From an uncultured Campylobacter sp. (GTDB taxonomy: Bacteria > Campylobacterota > Campylobacteria > Campylobacterales > Campylobacteraceae), in NCBI RefSeq assembly GCF_938045405.1, contig NZ_CALIMW010000095.1, positions 1-28,179 on the forward strand: a DNA stretch of 28,179 bases, read 5' to 3'. Numbering within the stretch: position 1 is the stretch's first letter; each line of letters begins with the position of its first letter. The notes under the pieces were generated by a model. The model searched no databases, was not told the DNA's origin, and saw only the letters and a program-made list of their open reading frames with translations. Made by a program: the position numbers and the translations under genes. Positions 1-6,904 of this stretch are shown one piece after another.

Positions 1-74
1 ACGACGATTGAGATGCCTAGGCTGATGTCGCAGGCGCCCTTTACGATTTTGTTTAAATTTTTCGTTACTCTCAT
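1..74 (-). CDS. AtpZ/AtpI-like small membrane protein, partial (N-terminus only)
   Basis: Only the first 24 codons are in the window; the gene runs off the left edge on the minus strand. The visible protein begins MRVTKNLNKIVKGACDISLG and continues into a hydrophobic ISIVV stretch, like the start of the first membrane helix of AtpZ/AtpI-family proteins, which are thought to help assemble or supply ions to F1Fo ATP synthase. It begins 31 nt downstream of the hemL stop on the same strand. In C. jejuni, as I recall, hemL is likewise followed by a small integral membrane protein. The family call rests on this short stretch and on synteny, so it is tentative. Confidence 0.5.
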   Translation of the reverse strand, partial: MRVTKNLNKIVKGACDISLGISIV

Positions 75-105
75 CTAAAATCCGTAAAATTTTAAAATGC
101 AGCCC

Positions 106-1377
106 TCAAAGCGCCGCCATCGCTTCGTCCGCGGCGTTTAGCGCAAAGTCGATCTGCGCTTCGTCCATCGTGGTGCAGATAAAGCCCGTCTCAAACTGAC
201 TAGGCGCCAAAAATACGCCGTGCTTAATCATCTCGCCGTGAAATTTCGCAAAGCGCGCCGTGTCTGCCCGCAAGGCGCCGTCGTAGTCGCGCACCTCTTC
301 GTCTGCGAAAAAGTAGCCGAACATCGAGCCTACGCAGGCGGTTTGCAGTGCGATACCGCGGCGCTGTGCTATGGCGCAAAGCCCGTCCGTAAGCCTGCGG
401 GCAAGCTCACCAAGCCTTTCGTAAAGGCCGCTGCTAGCGTAAATTTTACTTAGACTGGCGATGCCCGCGGCCATTGCGACGGGGTTTCCGCTTAGCGTGC
501 CCGCTTGATACACCGCTCCTAGCGGGCTTATCATATCCATGATTTCGCGCTTACCCGCAAACGCCGCCACGCTCATACCGCCGCCGATGACCTTGCCGAA
601 GGTTACCAGATCGCCGCGGACGCCGTAGATGCCGTAGCTGCCTAGCTCGCTCGCGCGAAAGCCGCTCATTACCTCGTCGATTATCAGCACGATCTTTTTC
701 TCGTCGCACAGCGCGCGAAGCTCGGTTAAAAATTCTGGATCAGCGGGTACTAGGCCCATATTCCCCGCGATCGGCTCGATGATGATAGTGCCGATGTCGT
801 TTTGCGCTAGGACGTCTTTAACGCTTTGTATGTCGTTGTATCTGGCTAGGTAGGTATTTTTTGCGATATCCTCCGGTACGCCCGCGCTGCTTGCGTTACC
901 GAAGGTGCTTGCGCCGCTGCCTGCTTTGACGAGCAGGCTGTCGCTGTGGCCGTGATAGCAGCCCTCAAATTTTAAAATTTTATCCCGTCCGCTAAAGGCG
1001 CGCGCAAGACGGATCGCGCTCATCGTGGCTTCCGTGCCGCTGCTGGTAAAGCGGATCTTATCTAGGAAATCGAAATTTTTTAGCACGAGCGAGGCAAGCT
1101 GCGTCTCAAGCGGGCTGGATGCGCCGAAGCTTAGCCCTTTTTTGGCGGTCTGCACGACGGCGCGCTCAATGTCGGCATCTGCGTGACCGAAGATGAGCGG
1201 CCCCCAGCTCTGCACGAAGTCGAGATATTTTTTGCCCTCGACGTCGTAGATGTACGAGCCCTCGCCGCGATCCACCATAAAAGGCTCGCTGCCGACGTTA
1301 CCGAATGCTCGCACCGGCGAATCGACGCCTCCTGGGATAAGTTTTTGTGCTGCTAAAAATTCATCGTGATTATTCAT
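106..1377 (-). CDS. hemL: Glutamate-1-semialdehyde 2,1-aminomutase
   Basis: This PLP enzyme converts glutamate-1-semialdehyde to 5-aminolevulinate in the C5 route of tetrapyrrole (haem) synthesis in the cytoplasm. The 423-residue length is normal for the family. Visible marks are the N-terminal LIPGGVDSPVRAF motif, SSGTEA at 112-117 (PLP phosphate binding), IDEVMSGFR around 233-241, and the Schiff-base lysine in TFGKVIGGG at about K262. The start ATG overlaps the stop of the upstream cytochrome gene (ATGA) and has a strong AAGGAG ribosome site 6 nt before it, so the two genes are probably translationally coupled. A haem-synthesis enzyme directly behind a c-type cytochrome is functionally sensible. 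The identification is secure. Confidence 0.97.
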   Translation of the reverse strand: MNNHDEFLAAQKLIPGGVDSPVRAFGNVGSEPFMVDRGEGSYIYDVEGKKYLDFVQSWGPLIFGHADADIERAVVQTAKKGLSFGASSPLETQLASLVLKNFDFLDKIRFTSSGTEATMSAIRLARAFSGRDKILKFEGCYHGHSDSLLVKAGSGASTFGNASSAGVPEDIAKNTYLARYNDIQSVKDVLAQNDIGTIIIEPIAGNMGLVPADPEFLTELRALCDEKKIVLIIDEVMSGFRASELGSYGIYGVRGDLVTFGKVIGGGMSVAAFAGKREIMDMISPLGAVYQAGTLSGNPVAMAAGIASLSKIYASSGLYERLGELARRLTDGLCAIAQRRGIALQTACVGSMFGYFFADEEVRDYDGALRADTARFAKFHGEMIKHGVFLAPSQFETGFICTTMDEAQIDFALNAADEAMAAL

Positions 1378-1766
1378 TTTTTCTCCTTCTTTTTGGGTTG
1401 ATTTATCGATTTTATATATTTGTAGATGATGATGATCTCGTTTTGCGTCAGGAAGTAGCTAGGCATCACGTCGCGCGAGCTGCTGATCCCGTCGGCGAGC
1501 TCCTGAAGCGAGAGATTGTTGATCGGCGGTGCGTTTAGGGCGCGCTCATAGTAGGCGCCCGAGGTGCGGTTAAATTCTTTATACGTCGCGATCAGCGAGC
1601 CCTCGCCCCTCTCGCCGTGGCACTTGTTGCAGCCGATGCCGCGGGGGTTTTTATACAGCATCGCGCCGTACTCCTCATCGGTGATAAAGCTCTCGGCTTG
1701 TGCGCCGCGAGGTAGAAAAAATATGGCCGCGTTTAAAAATAGCGCTAAAAATATGAAATTTCGCAT
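1374..1766 (-). CDS. Small periplasmic c-type cytochrome
   Basis: The protein is 130 residues from the chosen ATG: a signal peptide (MRNFIFLALF..., cleavage likely after RGAQA, about residue 24), then one haem-attachment motif CNKCH at about 46-50, and a later VMPSYF that can give the methionine axial ligand. This is a class I monohaem cytochrome c fold, acting in the periplasm in electron transfer; the partner is unknown. An in-frame ATG at 1820 overlaps the histidine kinase stop as ATGA, but starting there would put 18 mostly basic residues before the signal peptide, so 1766 is preferred. The C-terminus is lysine-rich (QPKKKEKK). In C. jejuni, as I recall, a periplasmic protein also sits directly upstream of hemL. 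Confidence 0.82.
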   Translation of the reverse strand: MRNFIFLALFLNAAIFFLPRGAQAESFITDEEYGAMLYKNPRGIGCNKCHGERGEGSLIATYKEFNRTSGAYYERALNAPPINNLSLQELADGISSSRDVMPSYFLTQNEIIIIYKYIKSINQPKKKEKK

Positions 1767-1816
1767 CTTCTCTTTTCGAATTTTTGGCGCAATAATATAA
1801 AAAATGTGCTTAAATT

Positions 1817-3058
1817 TCATAACGCAGCTATCTTCTCTATCCCCTCGAAATAAAAGACGTTTAGCTCATCCTCCCTGCGGTAGAGGAATTTTAGCCCGTG
1901 CGCCTTGGCGATATTATCGACGATGTAAAGCCCGAGACCGAAGCTTTGCTTGGCGTTCGTGCCCTTGACGAAGGCTTCTTTGTAGTAGCTAAAGTCCTTC
2001 TGTAGTGGCTCGCCGAGTGTTATGAAGTCCATCGCCTCGGCATTTAGGCGGATTAAAATTTTACCGTCTGAGGCGTATTTGACGGCGTTGTCGATTAAAT
2101 TTTTCACCGCGACGCAAAAGAGCTTCAGATCGACGTTTAAGCTCAGGCCTAGCGGATTTTGCAGCGTGACGCAGCCGGGCTCGATCATCGCGATGCCGAG
2201 CGCCTCTTTTAAAATTTCATCCATTGAAAAAATTCCGCATTCGCCTAGCGCCGTGCCCGCAGTCGCGCGCTCGACCGCCGCAAATTCGTTGATTAGGCTC
2301 TCTAGCCGCTCAAAGACCGAGATGAGGCGCTCCTGATTTTTACCGCGCTCAATCATCTCGACGGCGATGCGACCCTTTGTGATGGGAGTTTTGAGCTCGT
2401 GCATTATGTTTCGCAAAAACAGATGGCGCGATTCGTTAAGCTTATTTATCTGCGTGACCGCTTCGTAAAATGCGTGCGAAACCTCGGAAATTTCGTCGTT
2501 TCCTACGCTTACGTCCTTGATCTGAAGATCGCCTTTAGCAAATTTATCGATCTGGCGTTTGAGCTTGCGAAGGGGGCGAATTTTGCGGATGATGAAGATA
2601 TACGCAAGCAGGATAATCACCAAAATGACGCCGTAGATCGCTTTGAAAATATCGTAGCGGTAAGGCTGATACTCCTTGTCGTTTAAAAGCCGCGTCTCGC
2701 CAGCGTGAGTGATTTTTAGATAGTGCTTACGTTTAAAAAGCAGGATATCAGCAGAGCCGATGTCTGCGGAGATGCTATCTAAAATTTCGGCGCCTTTGAT
2801 GATCTCATCGCGCTTAGCTTCATCTCGGATGGTCGAAAACTCGAAATTTGCGACCTGACGGTCATATTCGGCTTCGCTGATGAGCTTGCTCATCTCATAG
2901 AGGTTCGCGCGCGCGACGATGGAGTATTTGGAGTTTAGCTCGCGGGTGTAGTTTTGCTGATCGTAGCCGATGAGCCAGAGTAGGGCGAGCGAAACGCCCA
3001 CAGCAGCGAGCGCGAAGATGAACGTGATGGTGTAAAAAATCGACGATCTTACTTTCAT
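1817..3058 (-). CDS. Membrane sensor histidine kinase (ArsS/RacS-like)
   Basis: This 413-residue kinase has a first membrane helix at about 8-30, a periplasmic sensor domain of about 105 residues, a second helix at about 140-157, a HAMP-like linker, and an H-box FLRNIMHELKTPI with phosphoacceptor His220. The ATP-binding domain has an N-box NLIDNAVKYA (319-328) and a GLGLYIV box (374-380). The usual DxGxG (G1) motif is not visible; the corresponding stretch reads FITLGEPL. The overall architecture resembles the epsilonproteobacterial ArsS/RacS group, which senses acid, oxygen or metabolites; the signal here cannot be told from sequence. The likely partner is the response regulator at 3604-4281, although 545 bp separate the two. 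Its stop overlaps a possible alternative start of the cytochrome gene. Confidence 0.88.
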   Translation of the reverse strand: MKVRSSIFYTITFIFALAAVGVSLALLWLIGYDQQNYTRELNSKYSIVARANLYEMSKLISEAEYDRQVANFEFSTIRDEAKRDEIIKGAEILDSISADIGSADILLFKRKHYLKITHAGETRLLNDKEYQPYRYDIFKAIYGVILVIILLAYIFIIRKIRPLRKLKRQIDKFAKGDLQIKDVSVGNDEISEVSHAFYEAVTQINKLNESRHLFLRNIMHELKTPITKGRIAVEMIERGKNQERLISVFERLESLINEFAAVERATAGTALGECGIFSMDEILKEALGIAMIEPGCVTLQNPLGLSLNVDLKLFCVAVKNLIDNAVKYASDGKILIRLNAEAMDFITLGEPLQKDFSYYKEAFVKGTNAKQSFGLGLYIVDNIAKAHGLKFLYRREDELNVFYFEGIEKIAAL

Positions 3059-3603
3059 TAAATTTATATGATCCTTAAATTTTTAAAATTTCAAAGCTTT
3101 GAAGCTGCGGGCTTGCTTTGCTTTGAAGCGCGGGCTTGCTTTGCTTTGAAGCGCGGGCTTGCTTTGCTTTGGCGCGCGGACCGGCGTGCCCAGCTTTAAA
3201 TTTGCAACGCGTCTTAAAGGCACAGCGCGTAAATTTTAAAATTTCATCGCAAAGCAGAGCGCTTTTAAATTTTAGCAGTTCTGTTACTTTAAATTTTAAA
3301 ATTTTGCCTTTTCGCTGCCCTCGGCTCTGTTTTTTACGGCTCGTCATCGTCTACAGCGCCGAATTTTGCCGAAATTTATAACAATAAAATTCCGTGCGCA
3401 TCTAATCGCGTGCTAAATATAACTATAAAATTTTATCGTAAAATTTTAACGCTTCAGATACGGCGACTTAAATTTGAACGGCAAAACCGCGCGGATTTTG
3501 CACTTGCGCCTTAAATTTCGCCGCACCAAGACCGATTAAATTTAAAGCTTTAAAACTACGGGCATTTAAATTTCATCGCGCCGCCAGCCCAGCGCAAGCT
3601 TGC
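3059..3603. other. Gene-free gap between response regulator and kinase
   Basis: No credible gene is seen in these 545 bp. Open frames here translate to low-complexity Lys/Ala/Ser/Phe-rich sequence created by the repeats and AT words. The stretch contains three tandem 23-bp units near its left end, several AAATTTTAAAATTT-type words, and a 10-bp palindrome GCAAGCTTGC (3594-3603) directly after the regulator stop. The kinase start is preceded on the minus strand by AAATTTAAGGATCA, a ribosome-site context also seen upstream of ftsK, though its spacing to the ATG is long (13 nt). Confidence 0.6.
3107..3175. repeat. Tandem repeat, three 23-bp units
   Basis: Units at 3107-3129, 3130-3152 and 3153-3175. 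The first two are identical and begin GCGGGCTTGCTTTGCTTTG; the third differs only in its last few bases (GGCGC in place of GAAGC). A partial related stretch (CAAAGCTTTGAAGC) lies just before the array. It sits 50-120 bp upstream of the histidine kinase start, on the minus-strand leader side. Confidence 0.9.
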
Positions 3604-4281
3604 TCATTGTATCAGCTTATAGCCTACGCCGCGGATGGCATGGATGTAGCTGGGCGCCTTGGACGTTTCGCCGAGTTTTAGGCGGATGCGGCCGATAATG
3701 ACGTCGATGCTTTTGCTCGAGGATTCCTCGCTTATGGAGCTGCAGTTGTAGATGAGCTCCTCGCGGGTGATCGCGCCGCCTTCCTTTTTGATGAGATACG
3801 AAAGCACGTCGTATTCGGCGATGGTGAGCGACAGAGGCTGTCCTTTGAAGCTGATGACGTGGCGGAAATCGTCCACTTCGAGGTCTTTTTTGGGCTTGGC
3901 GGCGCGCTGAAGCGAGTTTATGTCGTAGCGCTCGATGTGGCGTTTGATGCGCGCCAAAAGCTCTTGCGGATTATAGGGCTTTGGCAGATAATCGTCCGCG
4001 CCGAAATCAAAAGCGTTGATCTTATCGGTCAGATCGTGGCGAGCGCTTGAGATTATGATCGGTATATCGGTATTTTTGCGGATCTCTTTGCAGACCTCAA
4101 GTCCGTCCATCCCAGGAAGTGTGAGGTCTAAAATCACGAGGTTGAAATTTTCTAAATTTAGCTTGGAAAGCCCCAAAAACGGATCGTCCGCAACGGTGAT
4201 ATCAATATCGTATTGTTGCAGATATTCGCTTAAAATTTCGGCGAGTTCTAAATCGTCCTCTATCATTAAAATTTTAGTCAT
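3604..4281 (-). CDS. OmpR/PhoB-family response regulator (RacR/ArsR-like)
   Basis: This 225-residue two-domain regulator has a receiver domain (1-115) with acidic pocket E8-D9-D10, phosphoacceptor Asp52 in LVILDLTLPGMDG, switch Ser79 and Lys101 in LPKPYNP, and a C-terminal winged-helix DNA-binding domain (about 130-225) ending IHAIRGVGYKLI. It is a DNA-binding transcription factor probably phosphorylated by the kinase at 1817-3058, which lies downstream on the same strand. The closest remembered relatives are C. jejuni RacR and H. pylori ArsR; I do not assign a symbol because several paralogues share these motifs. Its own promoter has a perfect extended -10 just upstream, and the leader is short (about 20 nt) with AAAGG before the ATG. 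Confidence 0.92.
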   Translation of the reverse strand: MTKILMIEDDLELAEILSEYLQQYDIDITVADDPFLGLSKLNLENFNLVILDLTLPGMDGLEVCKEIRKNTDIPIIISSARHDLTDKINAFDFGADDYLPKPYNPQELLARIKRHIERYDINSLQRAAKPKKDLEVDDFRHVISFKGQPLSLTIAEYDVLSYLIKKEGGAITREELIYNCSSISEESSSKSIDVIIGRIRLKLGETSKAPSYIHAIRGVGYKLIQ

Positions 4282-4306
4282 AAAAAACCTTTGAAATTTT
4301 GCGCGG

Positions 4307-4315
4307 ATTATAACA
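4307..4315 (-). promoter_or_regulatory. Extended -10 promoter for the response regulator
   Basis: On the minus strand the sequence reads TGTTATAAT, an exact TGnTATAAT extended -10, the usual form of Campylobacter sigma70 promoters, which often lack a -35. The predicted RNA start near 4300 gives a leader of about 20 nt with AAAGG ahead of the ATG at 4281. Confidence 0.75.
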
Positions 4316-4539
4316 AAATATAGTTTATATATTTTAAAGCGGCAAATTTGGGCGAAATTTTATAAAAATGAAGCGCGGAGGGGTAAAATTTTGAAATTTT
4401 TCGAAACCGGGCGAAATTTCAAAAATCAGCCCCAAAAATATGGCGAGATTTTAAAATTTAAAGAAGCAAAATCTGAAAAATTGACGAATTTGGGCTAAAT
4501 TCGGCTAAATTTTGCCGATTTTTGCGTTTTTTTCTTAAA

Positions 4540-4570
4540 AAACTATTGTATTTTTTGCGAAACTATTGTA
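4540..4570 (+). repeat. 11-bp direct repeat over the hup promoter
   Basis: AAACTATTGTA occurs at 4540-4550 and again at 4560-4570, 20 bp apart (about two helical turns). The first copy covers the -35 region (TTGTAT at 4546) and the second runs into the -10 (TAGAAT). Confidence 0.85.
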
Positions 4571-4574
4571 GAAT
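4569..4574 (+). promoter_or_regulatory. hup: Probable -10 of the hup promoter
   Basis: TAGAAT lies 33 nt before the hup ATG, with a weak -35-like TTGTAT 17 bp upstream (4546-4551). The leader carries AAAGGA as ribosome site, 6 nt before the ATG. Confidence 0.6.
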
Positions 4575-4607
4575 ACCGCCCAAACCACTTTATTTTAAAG
4601 GATTAGC

Positions 4608-4904
4608 ATGAAAAAAGCTGATTTTATCCAAGTAGTTGCCGAGAAGGCAGGTCTTTCTAAAAAAGATACCGTTAAGGTAGTAGATTCTGCACTTGAGGCT
4701 ATCAAAGAGCTTTTGGTAAAAGGTGATGACATAAGCTTCATTGGCTTCGGATCTTTCGGTATTGCAGAGCGTGCAGCTCGCGAGGGTAAAGTTCCTGGCA
4801 CAAACAGAACTTACAAATCTCCTGCTACTAAAGTAGTAAAATTTAAAGTTGGCAAACAGCTAAAAGAGGCTGTTGCAGCTGCAAAAGGCAAGAAGAAAAA
4901 ATAA
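4608..4904 (+). CDS. hup: HU-family DNA-binding protein
   Basis: This 98-residue histone-like nucleoid protein bends and compacts DNA as a dimer. It begins MKKADFIQVVAEKAGLSKKD, with the dimerisation helices at 1-45, followed by the family signature GFGSFGIAERAAREGK and the beta-arm tip PGTNR near residue 65. It ends in a lysine-rich tail KGKKKK. Length is typical of HU (90-100 residues). Codon use is more AT-ending than in the neighbouring GC-rich genes, as often seen for highly expressed genes. It is a single-gene unit with its own promoter and an intrinsic terminator 12 nt after the stop. HU is clearly preferred over IHF because the Campylobacter lineage usually has a single HU homologue. 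Confidence 0.96.
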   Translation: MKKADFIQVVAEKAGLSKKDTVKVVDSALEAIKELLVKGDDISFIGFGSFGIAERAAREGKVPGTNRTYKSPATKVVKFKVGKQLKEAVAAAKGKKKK

Positions 4905-4916
4905 TTTTCTTGCTCC

Positions 4917-4945
4917 AAGCCCCGTCTTCGGGGCTTATCTTTTTT
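4917..4945 (+). terminator. Rho-independent terminator after hup
   Basis: Perfect 7-bp stem AAGCCCC/GGGGCTT with a 6-nt loop GTCTTC, followed by ATCTTTTTT. It ends the hup message before the tRNA gene. Confidence 0.92.
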
Positions 4946-4975
4946 AAATTTATACAATCAAAACTTTTTTAAAAT

Positions 4976-5062
4976 GCCCGAGTGGTGAAATTGGTAGACG
5001 CACCAGACTCAAAATCTGGCGAGGGCGACCTCGTGTCGGTTCGATTCCGACCTCGGGCACCA
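4976..5062 (+). tRNA. tRNA-Leu (anticodon CAA)
   Basis: The 87-nt class II tRNA has acceptor stem GCCCGAG/CTCGGGC, an anticodon stem CCAGA/TCTGG with loop CTCAAAA (anticodon CAA, reading UUG), a long variable arm (CGAGGGCGACCTCG), a T-loop GGTTCGATTCC, discriminator A and an encoded CCA end. All expected pairs are present. It lies alone between the hup terminator and pycA. Confidence 0.96.
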
Positions 5063-5117
5063 TAAATCTTCTTTAAATTTTGTCCGGAATTTCAACCGCC
5101 TTTTATGAATTTCAACT

Positions 5118-5126
5118 TGCTATAAA
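5118..5126 (+). promoter_or_regulatory. Extended -10 promoter for pycA operon
   Basis: TGCTATAAA fits the TGnTATAAT extended -10 form. It lies 51 nt before the pycA ATG. A second AT-rich hexamer TATACT at 5133-5138 is an alternative. Between promoter and gene is a perfect palindrome TACCGCGGTA (5144-5153). Confidence 0.55.
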
Positions 5127-5177
5127 ATTTTTTATACTATTATTACCGCGGTATTTCTTTAAAAGAGGCAATTATTT

Positions 5178-6611
5178 ATGATACGTAAAATTCTTATCGC
5201 TAATCGCGGCGAGATCGCGGTTCGCATCATTAGAGCTTGCAGAGATCTGCATATTAAAAGCGTCGCGATCTACACCAAACCCGATATCGATTGCTTGCAC
5301 GTAAAAATCGCCGATGAGGCCTACGAAGTAAGCGCGGACGCGCTAAAAGGCTATCTGGACGCCAAAAAGATCGTCGAAGTCGCCAAGGAGTGTGGCGCTG
5401 ATGCGATACATCCTGGATACGGCTTTTTGAGCGAGAATTTTGACTTTGCAAGAGAGGTCGAGGACGCGGGCATTATCTTTATCGGTCCAAAGCCCGACGT
5501 TATCCGCAAAATGGGCAACAAAAACATCGCTCGCTATTTGATGCGCAAAAACGGTATCCCGATCGTACCAGGTACTGAAAAGCTCAATCACGAGAGCATG
5601 GATACGATCAAAAAATATGCGCGCGAGATCGGCTATCCTGTGATTTTAAAGGCTAGCGGCGGCGGCGGCGGACGCGGTATCCGCGAGGTGTGGGACGAAA
5701 AAGATATGCAGAGCGCCTACGACTCGTGCACGAGGGAGGCGAAAACATTTTTTAACAACGATGAAATTTTTATGGAAAAACTCGTCGTCAAGCCGCGCCA
5801 TATCGAGTTTCAGATCATCGGCGACAATTACGGCAACATCATTCACCTCTGCGAGCGCGATTGCTCGATCCAGCGCCGCCACCAAAAGATTATCGAGATT
5901 GCGCCGTGTCCCTCGATAAGCGAGCATCTACGTAAGACGATGGGTACGACTGCGGTAGCCGCGGCGAAGGCGGTGAATTATACCAACGTCGGCACGGTAG
6001 AATTTCTACTTGATGATTACAACAACTTCTATTTTATGGAGATGAATACCCGCATCCAGGTCGAGCACGGCATTACCGAGGAAGTTACGGGCGTCGATCT
6101 TGTCGTACGCCAGATCCGCATCGCAAACGGCGAAATTTTAGAGCTTGAGCAAAGCGATATTAAGCCGCACGGCTACGCGATCGAGGCTAGAATCACCTCC
6201 GAAAACGTCTGGAAAAATTTCACCCCCGTTCCCGGCACCGTTAGCGATTATTATCCCGCGCTAGGTCCCTCCGTGCGCGTCGATAGCCATATCTACAAGG
6301 GCTATAAAATTCCGCCGTTTTACGACTCGCTTCTAGCCAAGCTAATCATCAAAACCACCGACTACGACCTGGCCGTCAATAAGCTAGAGCGCGCGCTGAA
6401 GGAGTTTCGCATCGAGGGAGTGCGTACGATCATTCCGTTTTTGCTCAGCATCAGCAAGTCGCGTGAGTTTCGACTCGGCTTTTTCGATACAAGCTATGTA
6501 GAGAAAAATTTAGACAAAATTTTAGAAAACACCATCGACGATATGCAGCCGAATAAAAACGAAGCGATCGCCGCTATCGCTGCTGCGATGCGCAAATCGG
6601 CGCGGATTTAG
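5178..6611 (+). CDS. pycA: Biotin carboxylase subunit, probably pyruvate carboxylase subunit A
   Basis: This 477-residue ATP-grasp biotin carboxylase carboxylates biotin on a carrier protein using ATP and bicarbonate. It has the N-terminal motif KILIANRGEIAVRIIRA, the glycine-rich loop ASGGGGGRGIR (about 160-169), the RRHQKIIE stretch with catalytic Lys238, and MNTRIQVEH with Arg292 and Glu296, so active-site numbering matches E. coli AccC. Position 298, proline in nearly all relatives (QVEHPxTE), is glycine here. I prefer PycA over AccC because the gene is followed by a small hypothetical protein and bpt, the same order as I recall around C. jejuni pycA, and because its N-terminus resembles that protein. 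The biotinylated PycB partner is not in the window. An AGAGG site precedes the ATG. Confidence 0.85.
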   Translation: MIRKILIANRGEIAVRIIRACRDLHIKSVAIYTKPDIDCLHVKIADEAYEVSADALKGYLDAKKIVEVAKECGADAIHPGYGFLSENFDFAREVEDAGIIFIGPKPDVIRKMGNKNIARYLMRKNGIPIVPGTEKLNHESMDTIKKYAREIGYPVILKASGGGGGRGIREVWDEKDMQSAYDSCTREAKTFFNNDEIFMEKLVVKPRHIEFQIIGDNYGNIIHLCERDCSIQRRHQKIIEIAPCPSISEHLRKTMGTTAVAAAKAVNYTNVGTVEFLLDDYNNFYFMEMNTRIQVEHGITEEVTGVDLVVRQIRIANGEILELEQSDIKPHGYAIEARITSENVWKNFTPVPGTVSDYYPALGPSVRVDSHIYKGYKIPPFYDSLLAKLIIKTTDYDLAVNKLERALKEFRIEGVRTIIPFLLSISKSREFRLGFFDTSYVEKNLDKILENTIDDMQPNKNEAIAAIAAAMRKSARI

Positions 6612-6619
6612 GAAAGAGC

Positions 6620-6904
6620 ATGGATTTTTTAGATAGCCTAAAAGATATAAAAAAGGATATGCTTAAGGACAAGGCGGCAAGCTCCGCGCCCAAAAAGCCC
6701 AAAAAACCGAATTCAAATCGCGACGAGTTTAAAGATATTTTCAGAGATGATGATTCAAGCTTGCAAAGCGAAAGCGGCTTAGACGGCGTCGCGACGGAAG
6801 AGTTTGACGTAGCCAAAGAGAGCATCGCCGCACGCGAAAAGCGCCTCAAAGACGAGTTTTTAAAATACGTGGACGCGGCAAATATCAAAAAGCTGAATGA
6901 CTGA
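6620..6904 (+). CDS. Small charged hypothetical protein between pycA and bpt
   Basis: This 94-residue protein is very hydrophilic, with many Lys, Asp, Glu and Ser, a KKPKKPNSNRDE stretch in the middle and no membrane segment, signal or cysteine. The C-terminal third (about 65-94, VAKESIAAREKRLKDEFLKY) looks helical and could be a short coiled coil. It starts 8 nt after the pycA stop and overlaps the start of bpt by 8 nt, so it is translated from the same message. A small gene at the same position exists, as I recall, in C. jejuni. I do not recognise a function; the tight coupling and conserved place argue it is real. Confidence 0.75.
   Translation: MDFLDSLKDIKKDMLKDKAASSAPKKPKKPNSNRDEFKDIFRDDDSSLQSESGLDGVATEEFDVAKESIAAREKRLKDEFLKYVDAANIKKLND

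Larger units (their letters stand above)
4282..4607. other. Divergent intergenic region, response regulator / hup
   Basis: These 326 bp hold two back-to-back promoters: an extended -10 for the regulator at 4307-4315 (minus) and a -10 for hup at 4569-4574 (plus). The middle is AT-rich and full of AAATTTT/GAAATTT words. No open frame of interest was seen. An 11-bp direct repeat lies over the hup promoter. Confidence 0.65.

Noticed and set aside
3075..3347. Minus-strand 90-codon open frame in the regulator-kinase gap
   Set aside because: The translation is Lys/Ala/Ser/Gln-rich and directly reflects the 23-bp repeats and AAATTTTAAA words; there is no ribosome site or family motif.
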